A DNA stretch of 64,000 nt from Sacculina carcini (Eukaryota; Arthropoda; Thecostraca; Sacculinidae). Below are positions 50,042 to 62,358 of this stretch, in pieces; the first letter of the stretch is position 1, and each line of letters opens with the position of its first letter. Under the pieces are notes generated by a model. It saw only the letters and a list, made by a program, of their open reading frames with translations, was not told the DNA's origin and ran no database searches. The stretch is taken from assembly GCA_916048095.2 (NCBI GenBank), contig OU696575.1, positions 11,685,468 through 11,749,467 on the forward strand. The letters are read 5' to 3'. Both the position numbers and the translations under genes were made by a program.

Positions 50042-53000
50042 CGGCGGTGGCGAGGAGACGGGCACATTGTACATGATACAGCTGATGCACGTGGCTCAGT
50101 TGTGTGACGAACTGACACGTGCCAGCAAATCGCACGTGCATGAGGCTCGTGTGATGGCTCGTGCATTGCTGGATGAGGCGGTGATGATAGCTCGCGCCAG
50201 TGCTTGTTGGCAGTTGTCCCTCGAGGCTCAGTCCACTGAACTGCTTATTTCAGCTGATAATCTCGAGCGTGGATTGTGTGCTGAAATCGGTCATTTTCTG
50301 CTGAGGTTCATCTGGCCTACACTTTGCTCATATTCTGATTGGGTCATTGTACTTTCCTTCTGTTGTTTTGTCCTATATATTAATGCTTGTAATTCACATC
50401 TGACAAAGCTCTGCATAACAAGTGCATTACAACATTGAAATGCACAGTTTCACAAAAACACAGAGTACTCTAATAACGATATACTCGTTCTGTTAGCTCA
50501 TTGCCCGGCCCCTTGCTAGACGCCATGTTGAGCGACGTGGTTGATATTGTGTGTGTGACAGTTCGGTGGAGCCTGATGACTGGCGCGAGGCGGGCCGCTG
50601 GTTGATGACGTCACTCGAAAGTCTGGCCGCTACGATGAAGCGTAGCTGGCACGAGCCTGGCCTCTCCTCGCACGTGCTAGCTCGTCTCACGAGCGCTTCG
50701 TCCGCGACCACGCCTGCTTATGACGAGGCGAACCGGGCGATATCGCTGATAATTGAGCGCAGTCGCGCTTCATTGCCCAGTCTCCTGTTATCGCCTCATA
50801 AGCAGCTGACTGAGTTCTGCCACCGCGCTGCTCTGCAAGCCCTGCTCTCTCTGCTCGACGACTGTGATTGTGCACGAGACGCCGACTGCTCGGACGTGTG
50901 TGTGGCGGCCCTGTCTCTGGTCCCGTCGCCACGTGATTCTTGTGTGACGTCACTGCTGGCTCGCGTGCATGCTGACACTGTGCACCTCATCCAGCCTCAC
51001 TTGCTACTACACTGTCACCAGTACAAGCAATCCTCGCTCACCCCTCTCTCTCTGCTGCTGGCGGATTGTGAGCGACTGTGCCGCCATCTGTCTCGAAGAC
51101 TGGCAGTTTTATGCGTTGACCGGCAGATGTCGCTATGTGACCTGCTCACTGCGCTCGTTCACGCTGCTCACACGACTAATTCTGCTCGCGCGCGTTCTCT
51201 ACAGATCATACTGCGAGACTCACTCGAGCACTATTACTCACTGGTAACTCACACTATTACTCACTGGTAACTCACACTATTACTCACTGGTGACTCACAC
51301 TATTACTCATTGGTAACTCACACTATTACTCACTGGTAACTCACACTATTACTCACTGGTAACTCACACTATTACTCACTGGTAACTCATACTATTACTC
51401 ACTGGTAACTCACACTATTACTCACTGGTAACTCACACTATTACTCACTGGTAACTCACACTATTACTCACTGGTAACTCACACTATTACTCACTGGTAA
51501 CCCACACTATTATTCACTGGTAACCCACACTATTACCCACTGGTAACTCACACTATTATTCACTGGTAACCCACACTATTACTCACTGGTAACTCACACT
51601 ATTACTCACTGGTAACTCACACTATTAATCACTGGTGACTCACACTATTACTCACCGGTAACTCACACTATTACTCACTGGTAACTCATACTATTACTCA
51701 CTGGTAACTCACACTGTTACTCACTGGTAACTCAACACTATTACTCACTGGTAACTCACACTATTACTCACTGGTAACTCACACTATTACTCACTGGTAA
51801 CTCACACTATTACTCATTGGTAACTCACACTATTACTAACTGGTAACTCACACTATTACTCACTGGTAACTCACACTATTACTCACTGGTAACTCACACT
51901 ATTACTCACTGGTAACTCACACTGTTACTCACTGGTAACTCACACTATTACTCACTGGTAACTCACACTATTACTCACTGGTAACTCACACTATTACTCA
52001 CTGGTAACTCACACTATTGCTCACTGGTAACTCACACTATTACTCACTGGTAACTCACACTATTACTCACTGGTAACTCACACTATTACTCACTGGTAAC
52101 TCACACTATTACTCACTGGTAACTCACACTATTACTCACTGGTAACTCACACTATTACTCAACACTAACTAACTCCTGCCTGCCTACTTGTGTCTAGCAT
52201 TAAGACTGTCAGATTCCAATCTTACATTCTTTCAATCTTATATCATAAGAAGCGATGTGTTACGACACCGATTCATCCGGGCGTGTTTGTGTTTGTATGT
52301 TTGTGTGTTTGTTAGGTGCGTATCAACAAGGAGAGTCATTATCAGCCAGTTTCTATCACACTTTTGATTCGCGCGTATCTCAGCGTTATCAGCAATGTCA
52401 CAACGTCTGTGAGTGATGAATGTGCGAGTGCCACTGAGCTTATAACTGGCCAGCGACAAAATGAAACAAACCGTATTTCCCCGACTAACTCCCATCTTCA
52501 CAATGTCTCCCATAACACCACCAACACTGCGGGTGTACATGGTGAAGTTACTGAAACTGGTGACTCACTCGATGCTGGTACACATGGTGAAGTTACTGAA
52601 ACTGGTGACTCACTCAATGCTGGTGTACATGGTGAAGTTACTGAAACTGGTGACTCACTCAATGCTAGTACACATGGTGAAGTTACTGAAACTGGTGACT
52701 CACTCAATGCTGGTGTACATGGTGAAGTTACTGAAACTGGTGACTCACTCGATGCTGGTACACATGGTGAAGTTACTGTAACTGGTGACTCACTCAATGC
52801 TGGTACACATGGTGAAGTTACTGAAACTGGTGACTCACTCGATGCTAGTACACATGGTGACTCACTCAATGCTGGTACACATGGTGAAGTTATTGAAACT
52901 GGTGACTCACTCGATGCTGGTGTACATGGTGACTCACTCGATGCTAGTACACATGGTGACTCACTCAATGCTGGTACACATGGTGAAGTTACTGAAACTG

Positions 53001-53526
53001 GTGACTCACTCAATGCTGGTACACATGGTGAAGTTACTCGGCAGTTGGACGTGTTCGGAGCTCGAGCGGTCTGGTTGAATCAGTTGCCTCCGTTCAGTGG
53101 ACCCCCTCATCCTCGTCAATTGGCCTCCAATCCTCAACTGGCCGATCTTATATTGTTACAGGTGAGTTCATAGTGTCTCATACGCTGATATAATTCAACA
53201 TGCTGTCAATGAAACACTCTCTCTCTCTGTGTGTATGTGTCAAGGTTTCTGCATGTTTGTGTTTGTGTGGTCAGAGTATTATCGGCAACGGGTTGGCATC
53301 TGGCAAAGATTGTGACGATATTGTCGAGTTTGTGCGAGATCGATCAGCTGACTCGCTGCTGGGCCGGGATTCTTTGTTGATGCTGTGTTCTGATATGACT
53401 GCATCTGTTGATCTGCTCATCTCAAAATACCCGCACGTCGTCACCGAATACGCCAAGGTATCCGTCTGTGACGCTCACTATTATCTCGTCTCTTCAACAC
53501 ATCACATCTCGCCAAACTTTCACTAT

Positions 53527-53570
<44 letters not shown>

Positions 53571-53879
53571 GCGTGTTGTTCTAGTGTTTCGGAGTGGGTG
53601 TTGGTGTTGTTGCGCGTGTCAGCAGCTCGTGTTGAGGCAGTGTTGTGTGCGGCCGTGGATGAGGCCTCAGTACTTGAGGACTGCATGTCTTGTATGATAC
53701 AACACGTCAGTTCACAACTGGACCCACAACAATTACGTCAATTGCTCGATCAACTGACACTTTCCACCACTGGCCAGCCACTGTCTGGCGGTCTGCTGGA
53801 CCGCTGCAAGACGCACTGCAACAATGTGCAACATGCACAACTTGTGCAACATTGGCTGCTGCAACTGACACAACACTGA
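45552..53879 (+). CDS. HPS3: HPS3-like BLOC-2 complex subunit (N-terminus missing)
   Basis: HPS3 is a subunit of BLOC-2, which works in vesicle traffic to lysosome-related organelles. Eleven phase-compatible exons: about 45552-45746 (GDYVATLE, YTKWRSDSVES), 46071-46207 (GSVCCIDVCSSSGNIAAARN), 48110-48320 (YLDFELLVTVQ), 48438-48735, 49025-49324, 49699-49906, 50042-50305 (LYMIQLMHVAQLCDEL), 50562-51243, 52316-53161, 53275-53457 (SVDLLISKYPHVVTEYAK) and 53571-53879 (TGA). The order of these blocks follows animal HPS3: an N-terminal beta-propeller-like half and a helical half. Exon 52316-53161 contains a species-specific Gly/Thr/Glu-rich repeat of about 160 residues. AATAAA lies at 54049-54054. 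The first exon is probably in or before the gap. The donor after 46207 (GTCCTC) is weak. Identity rests on remembered family blocks, so a related propeller protein is possible. Confidence 0.75.
46207..46520. repeat. CT-rich, (TG)n and GTGTTAGT arrays
   Basis: Microsatellite DNA beginning at the donor of HPS3 exon 46071-46207. Confidence 0.9.
46790..48080. repeat. 12-bp then 24-bp minisatellite
   Basis: First part (46790-47330): GTATTGGTGTAT units. Second part (47330-48080): about 31 units of TTTATTGGTGGATG plus TTTGTTTGTG. The second looks derived from the first by duplication and substitution. It fills the HPS3 intron up to about 30 bases before the next acceptor. Confidence 0.97.
49998..50040. 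repeat. (TG)n tract forming a 3' splice site
   Basis: About 20 TG units followed directly by TAG and the HPS3 exon at 50042. Confidence 0.95.
51232..52161. repeat. 23-bp minisatellite, about 40 units, built on a 5' splice site
   Basis: Each unit contains TTACTCACTGGTAACTC. The first unit is the exon/intron junction of the HPS3 exon ending at 51243 (CACTG|GTAACT). The array fills most of the intron. Confidence 0.97.
52540..53036 (+). repeat. In-frame 48-bp coding minisatellite within HPS3
   Basis: About ten units of 16 codons (HGEVTETGDSLDAG), with shorter units lacking EVTETG. Every length change is a multiple of three, so the frame is kept. Acidic and polar, it is probably a disordered loop. 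Confidence 0.9.
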
Positions 53880-54189
53880 TTTCACCTCACACACACACAT
53901 GAATGTTTGGCGTGAATGTCATGTGAGTAAATGTGTTGTGAATAGCATGTATCGAATGTTATATCGTTGAATGTAGGGTCATGAATGTAATGCCAATGAT
54001 GATATTAACTTGTGCTGCCATAAATATCAATTTAATTAGTGTGGCATTAATAAATGTGTCATGAGTGTCATTCATTCTGTGTGACAACACATTGGAAGCA
54101 TTCAGTCTCCAGTGTTGATATATGTCGTGGTTTTTGTGTGTGTGGTGGCGCCATCTCTGTGTCGACAACGAGAAGCTGCTTTATTGAAA

Positions 54190-54375
54190 CTGATTGTCAC
54201 ACACACACACACACACAGTGACCGTCTAATGTGACGTCTAACAGCACGACGCCCAAAATGCTACTGTTCTCGTGTTGCCGACAAAAACGCTGACTGTGGA
54301 TTTTCTCTGGCAAAACATCACTACGTGAAACATCCGACACAAATTGGTCCTCACAAACACACTGACACACACACT

Positions 54376-54407
<32 letters not shown>

Positions 54408-55355
54408 GACACACACTGACACACACTGACACACACTGATACACACTGACACACACACTGATACATTGACACACTGACACACACACACTGATACATTGAC
54501 ACACGCTGACACATTGACACACACACACACACATTGACACACACACACACACATTGACACACTGACAAATTGACACACACTGACACATACACATTGACAC
54601 ACACACATACACACACTGACACATTGACACAAATGAACACTGACACACACACACTGACACATTGACACATTGACATACACTGACACATTAAGACACTGAC
54701 ACATTAACACACTGACACACACACACACTGACACATTGACATACACTGGCACATTAAGACACTGACACATTGACATACACACACTGACACATTGACACAC
54801 TGACACATACACATTGACACACACACATACACATTGACACACTGACACATACACATTGACACACACACATACACATTGACACACATTGACATACACACAC
54901 ATACACATTGACACACTGACACATTGACACACACTGACACACTGACACACACACATACACACACTGACACACACACACACACACTGACACACACTGACAC
55001 ATGCACACTGACACATACACACATACACATTGACACACACTGACACACACACTGACACACACACTGACACATACACACATACACATTGACACACACTGAC
55101 ACACACACACACTGATACACACATACACACACTGACACACACACATACACTGACACACACACATACACACTGACACTGACACACACACACACTGACACTG
55201 ACACACACACTAATACATTGACACACTGACAAACACACTGATACATTGACACACACACTGATACATTGACACACACACACTGATACACACATACACACAC
55301 TGACACACACACATACACTGACACACACACATACACACTGACACATTGACACACC
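54190..55355. repeat. CACACTGACACA-type satellite
   Basis: Imperfect 6- to 12-base units of CACTGACACATTGACACA downstream of the HPS3 3' end. The Cys/Val-rich minus-strand frames through it are artefacts. Confidence 0.95.
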
Positions 55356-55814
55356 CAGCAATTCATCGTGCCGGTTGTTTTTGCAGCCGGAATGAGTTGT
55401 AGAGTCGCAATGGTATGCGATCAGTGTCATTGTGAACGCTGCTCGTATCATATCACGTTTAGCAGCTGGTCTGTGAGATTTGTGTTGTGTTTGTCAGCAT
55501 GTGAGCGTCGTGACATTGTTCTGCTAAACATTCACCGCATGACGTGTATTCACCGCCAGCAAACAACCACATGTCTGTCTGAATCACAATTCACCGGTGC
55601 ATCAAATAGTGCGCTCTTTATTCAACCAAACAATCGCCAATAAATAATCACTTTGGTTTGGCTAGAAGCAGTTCCGTGCTAGCCTCACTCGTGTGTCTGT
55701 GCTAGTGTGTGTAGGTGTGTATGTGTGTGCTAATGTATATGTGTGTACCAGTGCGTGCTTTTGTACAAACAAATATATTTACAAACGTGTACACATATGC
55801 ACAGTGTGCTAGTG

Positions 55815-55845
<31 letters not shown>

Positions 55846-56214
55846 ATTTGTGTGTATGTATGTCTGTGTGTGTGTACTAGTGTGTGCGTGTGTGTGCTAG
55901 TGTGTATATGTGTGTAGTAGCGTGTGTGCTAGTGTGTGTTAGTGTGCTAGTGTGTGTTAGTGTGCTAGTGTGTATGTGTGTGTGCTAGTGTGCTAGTGTG
56001 TGTTAGTGTGCTAGTGTGTGTATGAGTGCGTGACGCACCTGAAGGCAGCTTGAATCCCCCACGTGCGCTCGTGTTATCATCGATCGCTCGAGCTATTAGT
56101 GCACTCCCCTTTCTTGTCGACCATTGCTGGGGTCACCTGCACCATCAACCTGTCGTGCGAGTGGTCTTTTTCTCGACGAAAGTATTGAAAGCGTTTGTGC
56201 ACGTGTGGCCCCGC
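55356..56214. other. Intergenic DNA
   Basis: 55356-55695 has no supported gene. 55700-56035 is TGTG/CTAGTGTG repeat. A plus-strand open frame at 56026-56271 overlaps the cysteine-rich minus-strand ORF and is less convincing. Confidence 0.5.
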
Positions 56215-56538
56215 TCAATAATCAGCGAGCACGCGGCTTGTCACAGTCAGGAACTGGCCACAATAGCCTGAATTAACCTGCATAACGTGCGTAAACTTAG
56301 CACTCAATACTGGACATAGCCACGCAGTGTTCATATTGTATAAACCGCTAGCATTCACTTGAGGAATTTCACCAAAACGCCAGCAAAATTGACCGTTAAT
56401 ACTTGATAATAACATACAACTAACAGGGTAATTACGATTTGGATCTTGGCACCCGCTGACACACCGCAGGTCCGGCCACCACACACGACTTATCTCGCAG
56501 TCACTAACATACAGAAAACTGCACCACTGCCAGCACAC
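56215..56538 (-). CDS. Candidate small cysteine-rich protein or exon
   Basis: The open frame reads CEISRVWWPDLRCVSGC, then SINGQFCWRFGEIP, then MNTAWLCP and NSGYCGQF, with about ten cysteines over about 105 residues and no low-complexity sequence. Just upstream in another frame (ATG at 56554-56552) is MAGLVCVLAVVQFSVC, which looks like a signal peptide and ends at a stop. One base of shift or a small intron would connect the two, so this may be a secreted protein or an extracellular exon. I do not recognise the family. AT-rich DNA with a (TA)n run (56600-56615) lies 5' of it. Confidence 0.45.
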   Translation of the reverse strand: MCWQWCSFLYVSDCEISRVWWPDLRCVSGCQDPNRNYPVSCMLLSSINGQFCWRFGEIPQVNASGLYNMNTAWLCPVLSAKFTHVMQVNSGYCGQFLTVTSRVLADY

Positions 56539-56833
56539 ACACCAATCCCGCCATACGGCAAATTATATGAATATAGACGAATACAGTTACTCTTAAATAT
56601 ATATATATATATACAATGATTCAAAGTGGTAAGTGGATAAATTGGCGACAAAAAAGGACGAATTAGTTCAAGTAAAGATCTTTTCAGTTATTACTACCTG
56701 GTATTTGACCAAGCTTTCAACTAGCTGACTGTTTTAAATGAGTACAAAATGATAGGATCAGTCATGTGTTCAGACATCAAGCTTGTGAACTAGCAATGAA
56801 CACTTGTAGCGCACAACTTGGCACACCCCCAGT

Positions 56834-57089
56834 CAGAGCAGTTGCGAAGACTTATGGGGCCGCCCCCGAAGGCAACACTTGGGGCCCCCATTATAAATAA
56901 AGCACCAAATAATGAATTTATTTATCTGACATAAACTCATAATACAAACATAGGTAAAACAGCTTAGCAAAAAGGTAAAGGATATATAAATTAAATAAGT
57001 AAGCGAGCGATACACAGACGCACACACACACACTCGCAAGGGGGCCCCTCAACACTCGGGCCCCCCGGGGGGCGGTTGCTACGGCTCTG
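56834..57089. mobile_element. hAT-like MITE with perfect 8-bp target duplication
   Basis: The terminal inverted repeat starts CAGAGC and ends GCTCTG; a GC-rich inverted block (GGGGCCCCC and related) lies inside each end. CCCCCAGT occurs directly on both sides (56826-56833 and 57090-57097). It is 256 bp and non-coding. Confidence 0.9.
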
Positions 57090-57190
57090 CCCCCAGTGAG
57101 TGAGAGGACTGAGATGGAACTGATATGCGACCACATTGATGAATGAACATGCACGCAGATGCGACAACAAACACGCACCTCCCTGTCCTC

Positions 57191-57198
57191 GTGTGTGT

Positions 57199-57237
<39 letters not shown>

Positions 57238-57238
57238 T
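57191..57238. repeat. (TG)n microsatellite
   Basis: TG run. The following 57240-58470 has no supported gene. Confidence 0.9.
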
Positions 57239-58477
57239 CAGTCAATGCACAGTGTGAGCTGGCAGTTCAGCAGAACACAACGCTCGAGACTTAATTGAGT
57301 TTCGTCTTCCGGGTGTGAAATTTTAATGAGTGAAGTTCATGCATCACATACGTGCATGCGTCTCACACACGTGACAACTAATTTCTGCACAATAGCATAT
57401 TGTTTTGCCCGTATATTTGACAATTTTGCAGTATCTACAGTATTGATTGTACAAATGAACTGCCGCGCAATTTCGCTTAATGGCAAATAGCTTAATTAAA
57501 TGAGCTGACGCAGACGGAGATATCGAAGGAGGTTTCAGCATCGCCCAGATGAAAACGCCAGTCTTGTCCTGCACACTGCACGCTATCTGGAATCGTGCAA
57601 GTCAGTTTAGTTCGTCCGACACCACATTTCCGGCTAATCAGCACCGTCGTTTCCGCCAAATTCCTGCCTGCTCTTCCTCCATAACACCAGTATATTGTGG
57701 AGATTCACCGACGATGTGCGCTTATCTCAACAACTGGCACCTCGCTATCATAGAATATCTCGCCCACACCGCGGTCATATATGTTTTATCATGTTCAGTG
57801 TTTCCTGTGATGTATCGCGGGTACTTCACATCAACTATGCACGTGGTCTCCTTATTCAATATTATTTATGCTTATTTGTGCTTGTTGTTGTTCAGATTCA
57901 ACCAGTAATCTCGCTGATTAATTGTATAAAAACATGTAATTCTTCTCAAAGCATGTGTGTGTGTTTGTATGCATATTTGCTCCACTCTGATACTGCACCA
58001 TTGTGCATCTTAATTCACTGTACCTGAGCAGCATGAAGGATGCACCTGATATTCAGCACGAGCTAGAAAATGCAAGTAGAAAAGCTCACACGTATATTGC
58101 ATATGAACTGATTAGCACGTAATTGAATGCACTAGCGTTCAAGTGAGGGCAGGCATTGCATAACTGGCACGTGGAAACAGTCAGTGAGATCTCGATGTAG
58201 TGGTATTATCGAAGACAGAGATGGTCGGGTGTTGTATCAGTGGAGGCAATATTAACTGTATATCAGCAAGCTGCCAATGTGAACAATGTTGAATATGTTG
58301 CATTATATCACTTACTGTTCGCAGACAGAACAGAAACAAAGTCATGATGTGTGGTGAAGGACCAGTGTCTGCAGTGTTTGGCGGTGCTTGCTGACATTGT
58401 GCACGTGATTTATCGTGGAAAAGCAATGCTCATATGAGCTAGTAATGATCTGATAACAGGCAGTGAATGCCGGTAGT

Positions 58478-59049
58478 TCAGCAGTGCTTGTGGCTGTGTG
58501 TTTGCAGTGGCAGGTGTTGTGTCGCGGTACCTGACCTCCGCACATTCATCAGCAGCGCGTGCAGCTCGGAGAAGCTGGGTCTTTGTTGAGGTTGTGGTGA
58601 CCAGCACCTCTGCATCACGGTGTACACCTCGCTGCAACATTGCATCGGCTGCAACAATGCTATCTGCAACGACAACATCACCAATTATTTCATGTGCATG
58701 GTATAGTAACATGCTCATACATACATGCATGTACATGAATGTATTGTGCCTGTAAATGTGTTTGCCTGTAAATACATCGACTGAATAATTGGACTGATAT
58801 AATGGTATAACAGCAACATATAACGATATTTTTCACCATCAAAATAATTCACCATTTTTCCTCGTATAAAGCAGTTTGCAATATAGGAAATGAGCGTAGA
58901 AATAATTATAAGCTAGATGAGCGGTTTTAGCCAGCTGAATGCAGGCAGGCTAATTATAATTGTTTGCTCATTGTTCCTGCTAGCTGTGTTCATTCTCACA
59001 CTGTACACACTTTCTACCACTAATAACCGACACGAAATGTCTCACTCAG

Positions 59050-59131
<82 letters not shown>

Positions 59132-60737
59132 AGTACATGTGTGTCAGTGTAGCAAGCGGTGGCGTGACACGTTACAACGAGGAAATCGAACATCATTAAT
59201 ATTGCATCTGGCAGGCTGGTAGGAGACATTGCGAGTTTTCATAACTTATGCACGACATCGAGCCGTCGCTAAATTCCGCCGTGCAACACAATTAGCGCTG
59301 CCAGCTAAACACTGAGCCGCGATAGTACAGTGAGTATTACAGAGGCTTGTGTTACGGTCCCGGTGCCGATTCAAGAAACAAATAACACCAACAATACAGC
59401 CTGCAATTTCTTCACACTGAATATTTGCATGAACGTGTTGTTTTGTCATATTCTCTCGCTATCCTGATATCTTCCTTCTATATCTGTATTCTCCAATGAG
59501 CGTGTTTGATATGGTAAATAAGCAGGGGAATGTCTGCCAGTCTGAGCCGCCTATGATAATGCATCATCGGTGTGCTAGACCCACTTGTGGCTGTTGTTCG
59601 TGGTATATTCTGGCCAGGTTGAGTAGCACGTGGCGGTTGGTGAGCTGGTGCAGGGGTGGGTGTTGACACAGTGTCAGCACGCGCCACATGGTCACACCGA
59701 ACGCCCACACATCTGACTGAGTGCTGAACACTCCCTGTCATTCACATCATCATGTCACAACACTGCTCACAACGCACCAATAAGACAATCACAACAAAAA
59801 TCTCCAGTGCGCTGACATTTAGATGAATCAGCAAATATAATCATTAATATCAAGTGCACATTGCAGGAAACCACACAGCACAGACAGCAATAAACAAAAT
59901 GCAACAATGCAACATGCAATATATATATTTTTTATATTTGATACAAACTCCACGCTTGTGCCGGTATTTCCAGCCGGTATTTCCAGACAGCCATTTGGCC
60001 ATATACTGACGGTATTCACAGTTAATCTCATCTCATTGAAATTTACGGCCAATCTGATTCGATATTCTCGTGATTTCAATACCAATGGACTGTTGCTGAA
60101 TAGACGACGGATGTATTTGCCCAGGCCGCGGTATCGATTTCAACGAAACTTTTAAGACGCTGGCAAAAAGCTTTCTGCAGACAACCATTATAGATGCAAC
60201 ATTATACCAGTAAATTTTTTGCGTGCAAATATTTTAATTTCAGCTCAAACCTTTTACAACTTTCAGTCATTGGTTTCTTTCATACGCTCATTCTGCTTGT
60301 AGGCAATTGTTATAATTTTCAAACATTATATTTCAATTATAGCAATGCAGACAATGTTATTAATTCACCAGTGGAAGTCAAATAGATTTATGATAGATAG
60401 ATGATTCATGCGGAAACGTCATGCCAGTTTGCTCATAACATGTCATAATGGCAGTTCATATGTATGAGTTTGTGATATTTGGCTGATATTGGGAAATAGC
60501 TGGTTGAACAGACGTAGAGGGAGATTGATGGTGGTTCTTGCAGTGCCGGGGAGGGGGGGGAGTTCTAGCAGGATATCTCCCCTTGCTTGACGGCGGACGG
60601 AAGTGGACATCACACAGGGACCGTGCTAAATGAACGCCGCTGAACCACGCGCCACATTCATTTCCGATACACACACACACTGACACACGCATATCGATAC
60701 ACGCCCTTCCAATGCATGTACATGTGTGTGTGTGAGT

Positions 60738-60785
<48 letters not shown>

Positions 60786-62186
60786 GTGTGTTTGTTTCTG
60801 GGAGAAAGTGTTGCCTGGCTGCCAAACAAGTCTATTAAAATTGATTCATCGACAAAATAGTAGTATACAAATATATAACAGAGTATACAAATATATAACT
60901 GAATTTGTGTGTGTGTGTGTGTGTGTGTGGAACGTGAAATGCATCTTCATAGTAAATTCTTGCCATGCAACCACTAGCACGTAAACTCTGCCTGACACAC
61001 CCACGTACACACACACATACACACACACGTCGGCGAGTGTTAAACGTTGAACTGATCCACGGTTGTCGTAAATTCCCCCGGCCACGACACATGTCCACTT
61101 TTATTGGCGAGCTATTCGCCATATCGATCCCTCGCTCACACACACACACACGCACACACACACACACACACACTGCCGAACTCTGAAGCGTATGTATGTA
61201 CCGGCACACTCCCATACAATTTCATATACATTACAGTATAATAAGTGAATTATATATTAACATTGAGGCGTGTGTATGCACGTGCCATCGTAGAGGTGGT
61301 CATATGTGCATTAATTAAATATTAGACCAACTTCAATCACTGAAGCACTCGCATTGTAAAATATCCTACATTGCATGTATGTTATCCTATATTGTTTGTG
61401 TGTGTGATCATGTTTTCCGTCGGCTCAATACATTAGCTCGTCTCTTTGTGTTTGCGTTTTCAGCGTGTGTGTTTGTTTGTGTGTGTGTGTGTGTTTGTGT
61501 GTGTGTCAGTGTGTTTGCGTACGTATGTGTGTGCGGCAGTTTTTGAGGTTGTGGTTTTTGCTCGTTTGTGAGACATTCTACGAGCACGTGTGGGTGTATT
61601 TATGGCGTTGAGTTTGCACGCAGCAGTGTTGGAGTTGAGTTTTTGTAGATCGACTCACTACTGCTGCTGGATTCTATTGGACTGCACAAAACAACAAACT
61701 ATTGACGTCAGGCGAACATATTAAGACCACTCAATATCTCTACATCCCTGCTGTTTCACTACTGACGATTGTGTGTCAGTGTGTCAGTGTGTGTGAGCTC
61801 ACCAGAAAGACAGATTCGCAGGGCATCCAGCGGAGAGGAAGAGGTACATTATCGTCTGATATGACACAGTAATCGGCGGCATACTGAAGTCGGTGTAATT
61901 GTATACAACTGATTTTCACTGTGTCACCATCTCCAACAATACAATTCCTGCAACACGGGACATTATGTCTCAAACACCTCCCAGAACAACCTGATTTTAC
62001 AACATTAAACAGAGTGTGTATCCTGACAGCAAACAAATTGATGAATAAATCATGCGCATTTAGTGTGAGTGACGAGTGATGTTTCGCTGAATACCCGCTG
62101 CTGAATTGACACAAATTACTCACCAATCTGCCGATAACTGTATCTCCCTTTCTCTTATTGCAATCAATGGGTCTGTGTGTATGTGT

Positions 62187-62245
<59 letters not shown>

Positions 62246-62358
62246 AATGTGGAGGCAGTGTTCACCTTGCGGCCAAATCTCGATGCACAAAATTGATAGC
62301 CTCCAAATACTTCATGCCAGATGCAATTTGCAAGCAAATGTTGAGCAGGCAGTCAACA
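58478..62358 (-). CDS. DDR: DDR-like receptor tyrosine kinase, C-lobe exons; DFG motif lost
   Basis: Four phase-compatible exons: 62358-62266 ([20 protein letters not shown]), 61947-61803 (activation segment), 59734-59585 ([19 protein letters not shown]) and 58663-58478 ([19 protein letters not shown], stop TGA). The block order and the words around FVHRDLA and DVWAFGVT fit discoidin domain receptors, collagen-binding receptor kinases. The catalytic loop HRDLAAR is kept. The Mg2+-binding DFG motif is replaced: the segment reads [17 protein letters not shown] where the family has a DFG between the conserved KI and the Y-A-x-DY. The segment also lacks the paired activation-loop tyrosines. This predicts a pseudokinase. 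The N-lobe, transmembrane segment and discoidin domain lie beyond the right edge. The C-terminus is short. Confidence 0.82.
59055..59132. repeat. (TG)n microsatellite
   Basis: Pure TG run of about 38 units in the intron between the last two DDR-like exons. Confidence 0.97.
59741..61800. other. Intron of the DDR-like gene
   Basis: About 2 kb with TG/CA arrays near 60669-60795, 60907-60929, 61000-61030 and 61138-61172, and no further supported feature. Confidence 0.6.
62165..62244. repeat. (TG)n microsatellite
   Basis: TG run immediately downstream (minus strand) of the HRDLAAR exon. Confidence 0.95.

Noticed and set aside
54351..55451. Minus-strand Cys/Val-rich frames
   Set aside because: CACTGACACA satellite; codon-periodic artefact.
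57549..57908. Plus-strand 119-codon frame as a gene
   Set aside because: No recognisable features, no supported splice or poly(A) context; codon composition is like that of the surrounding DNA.
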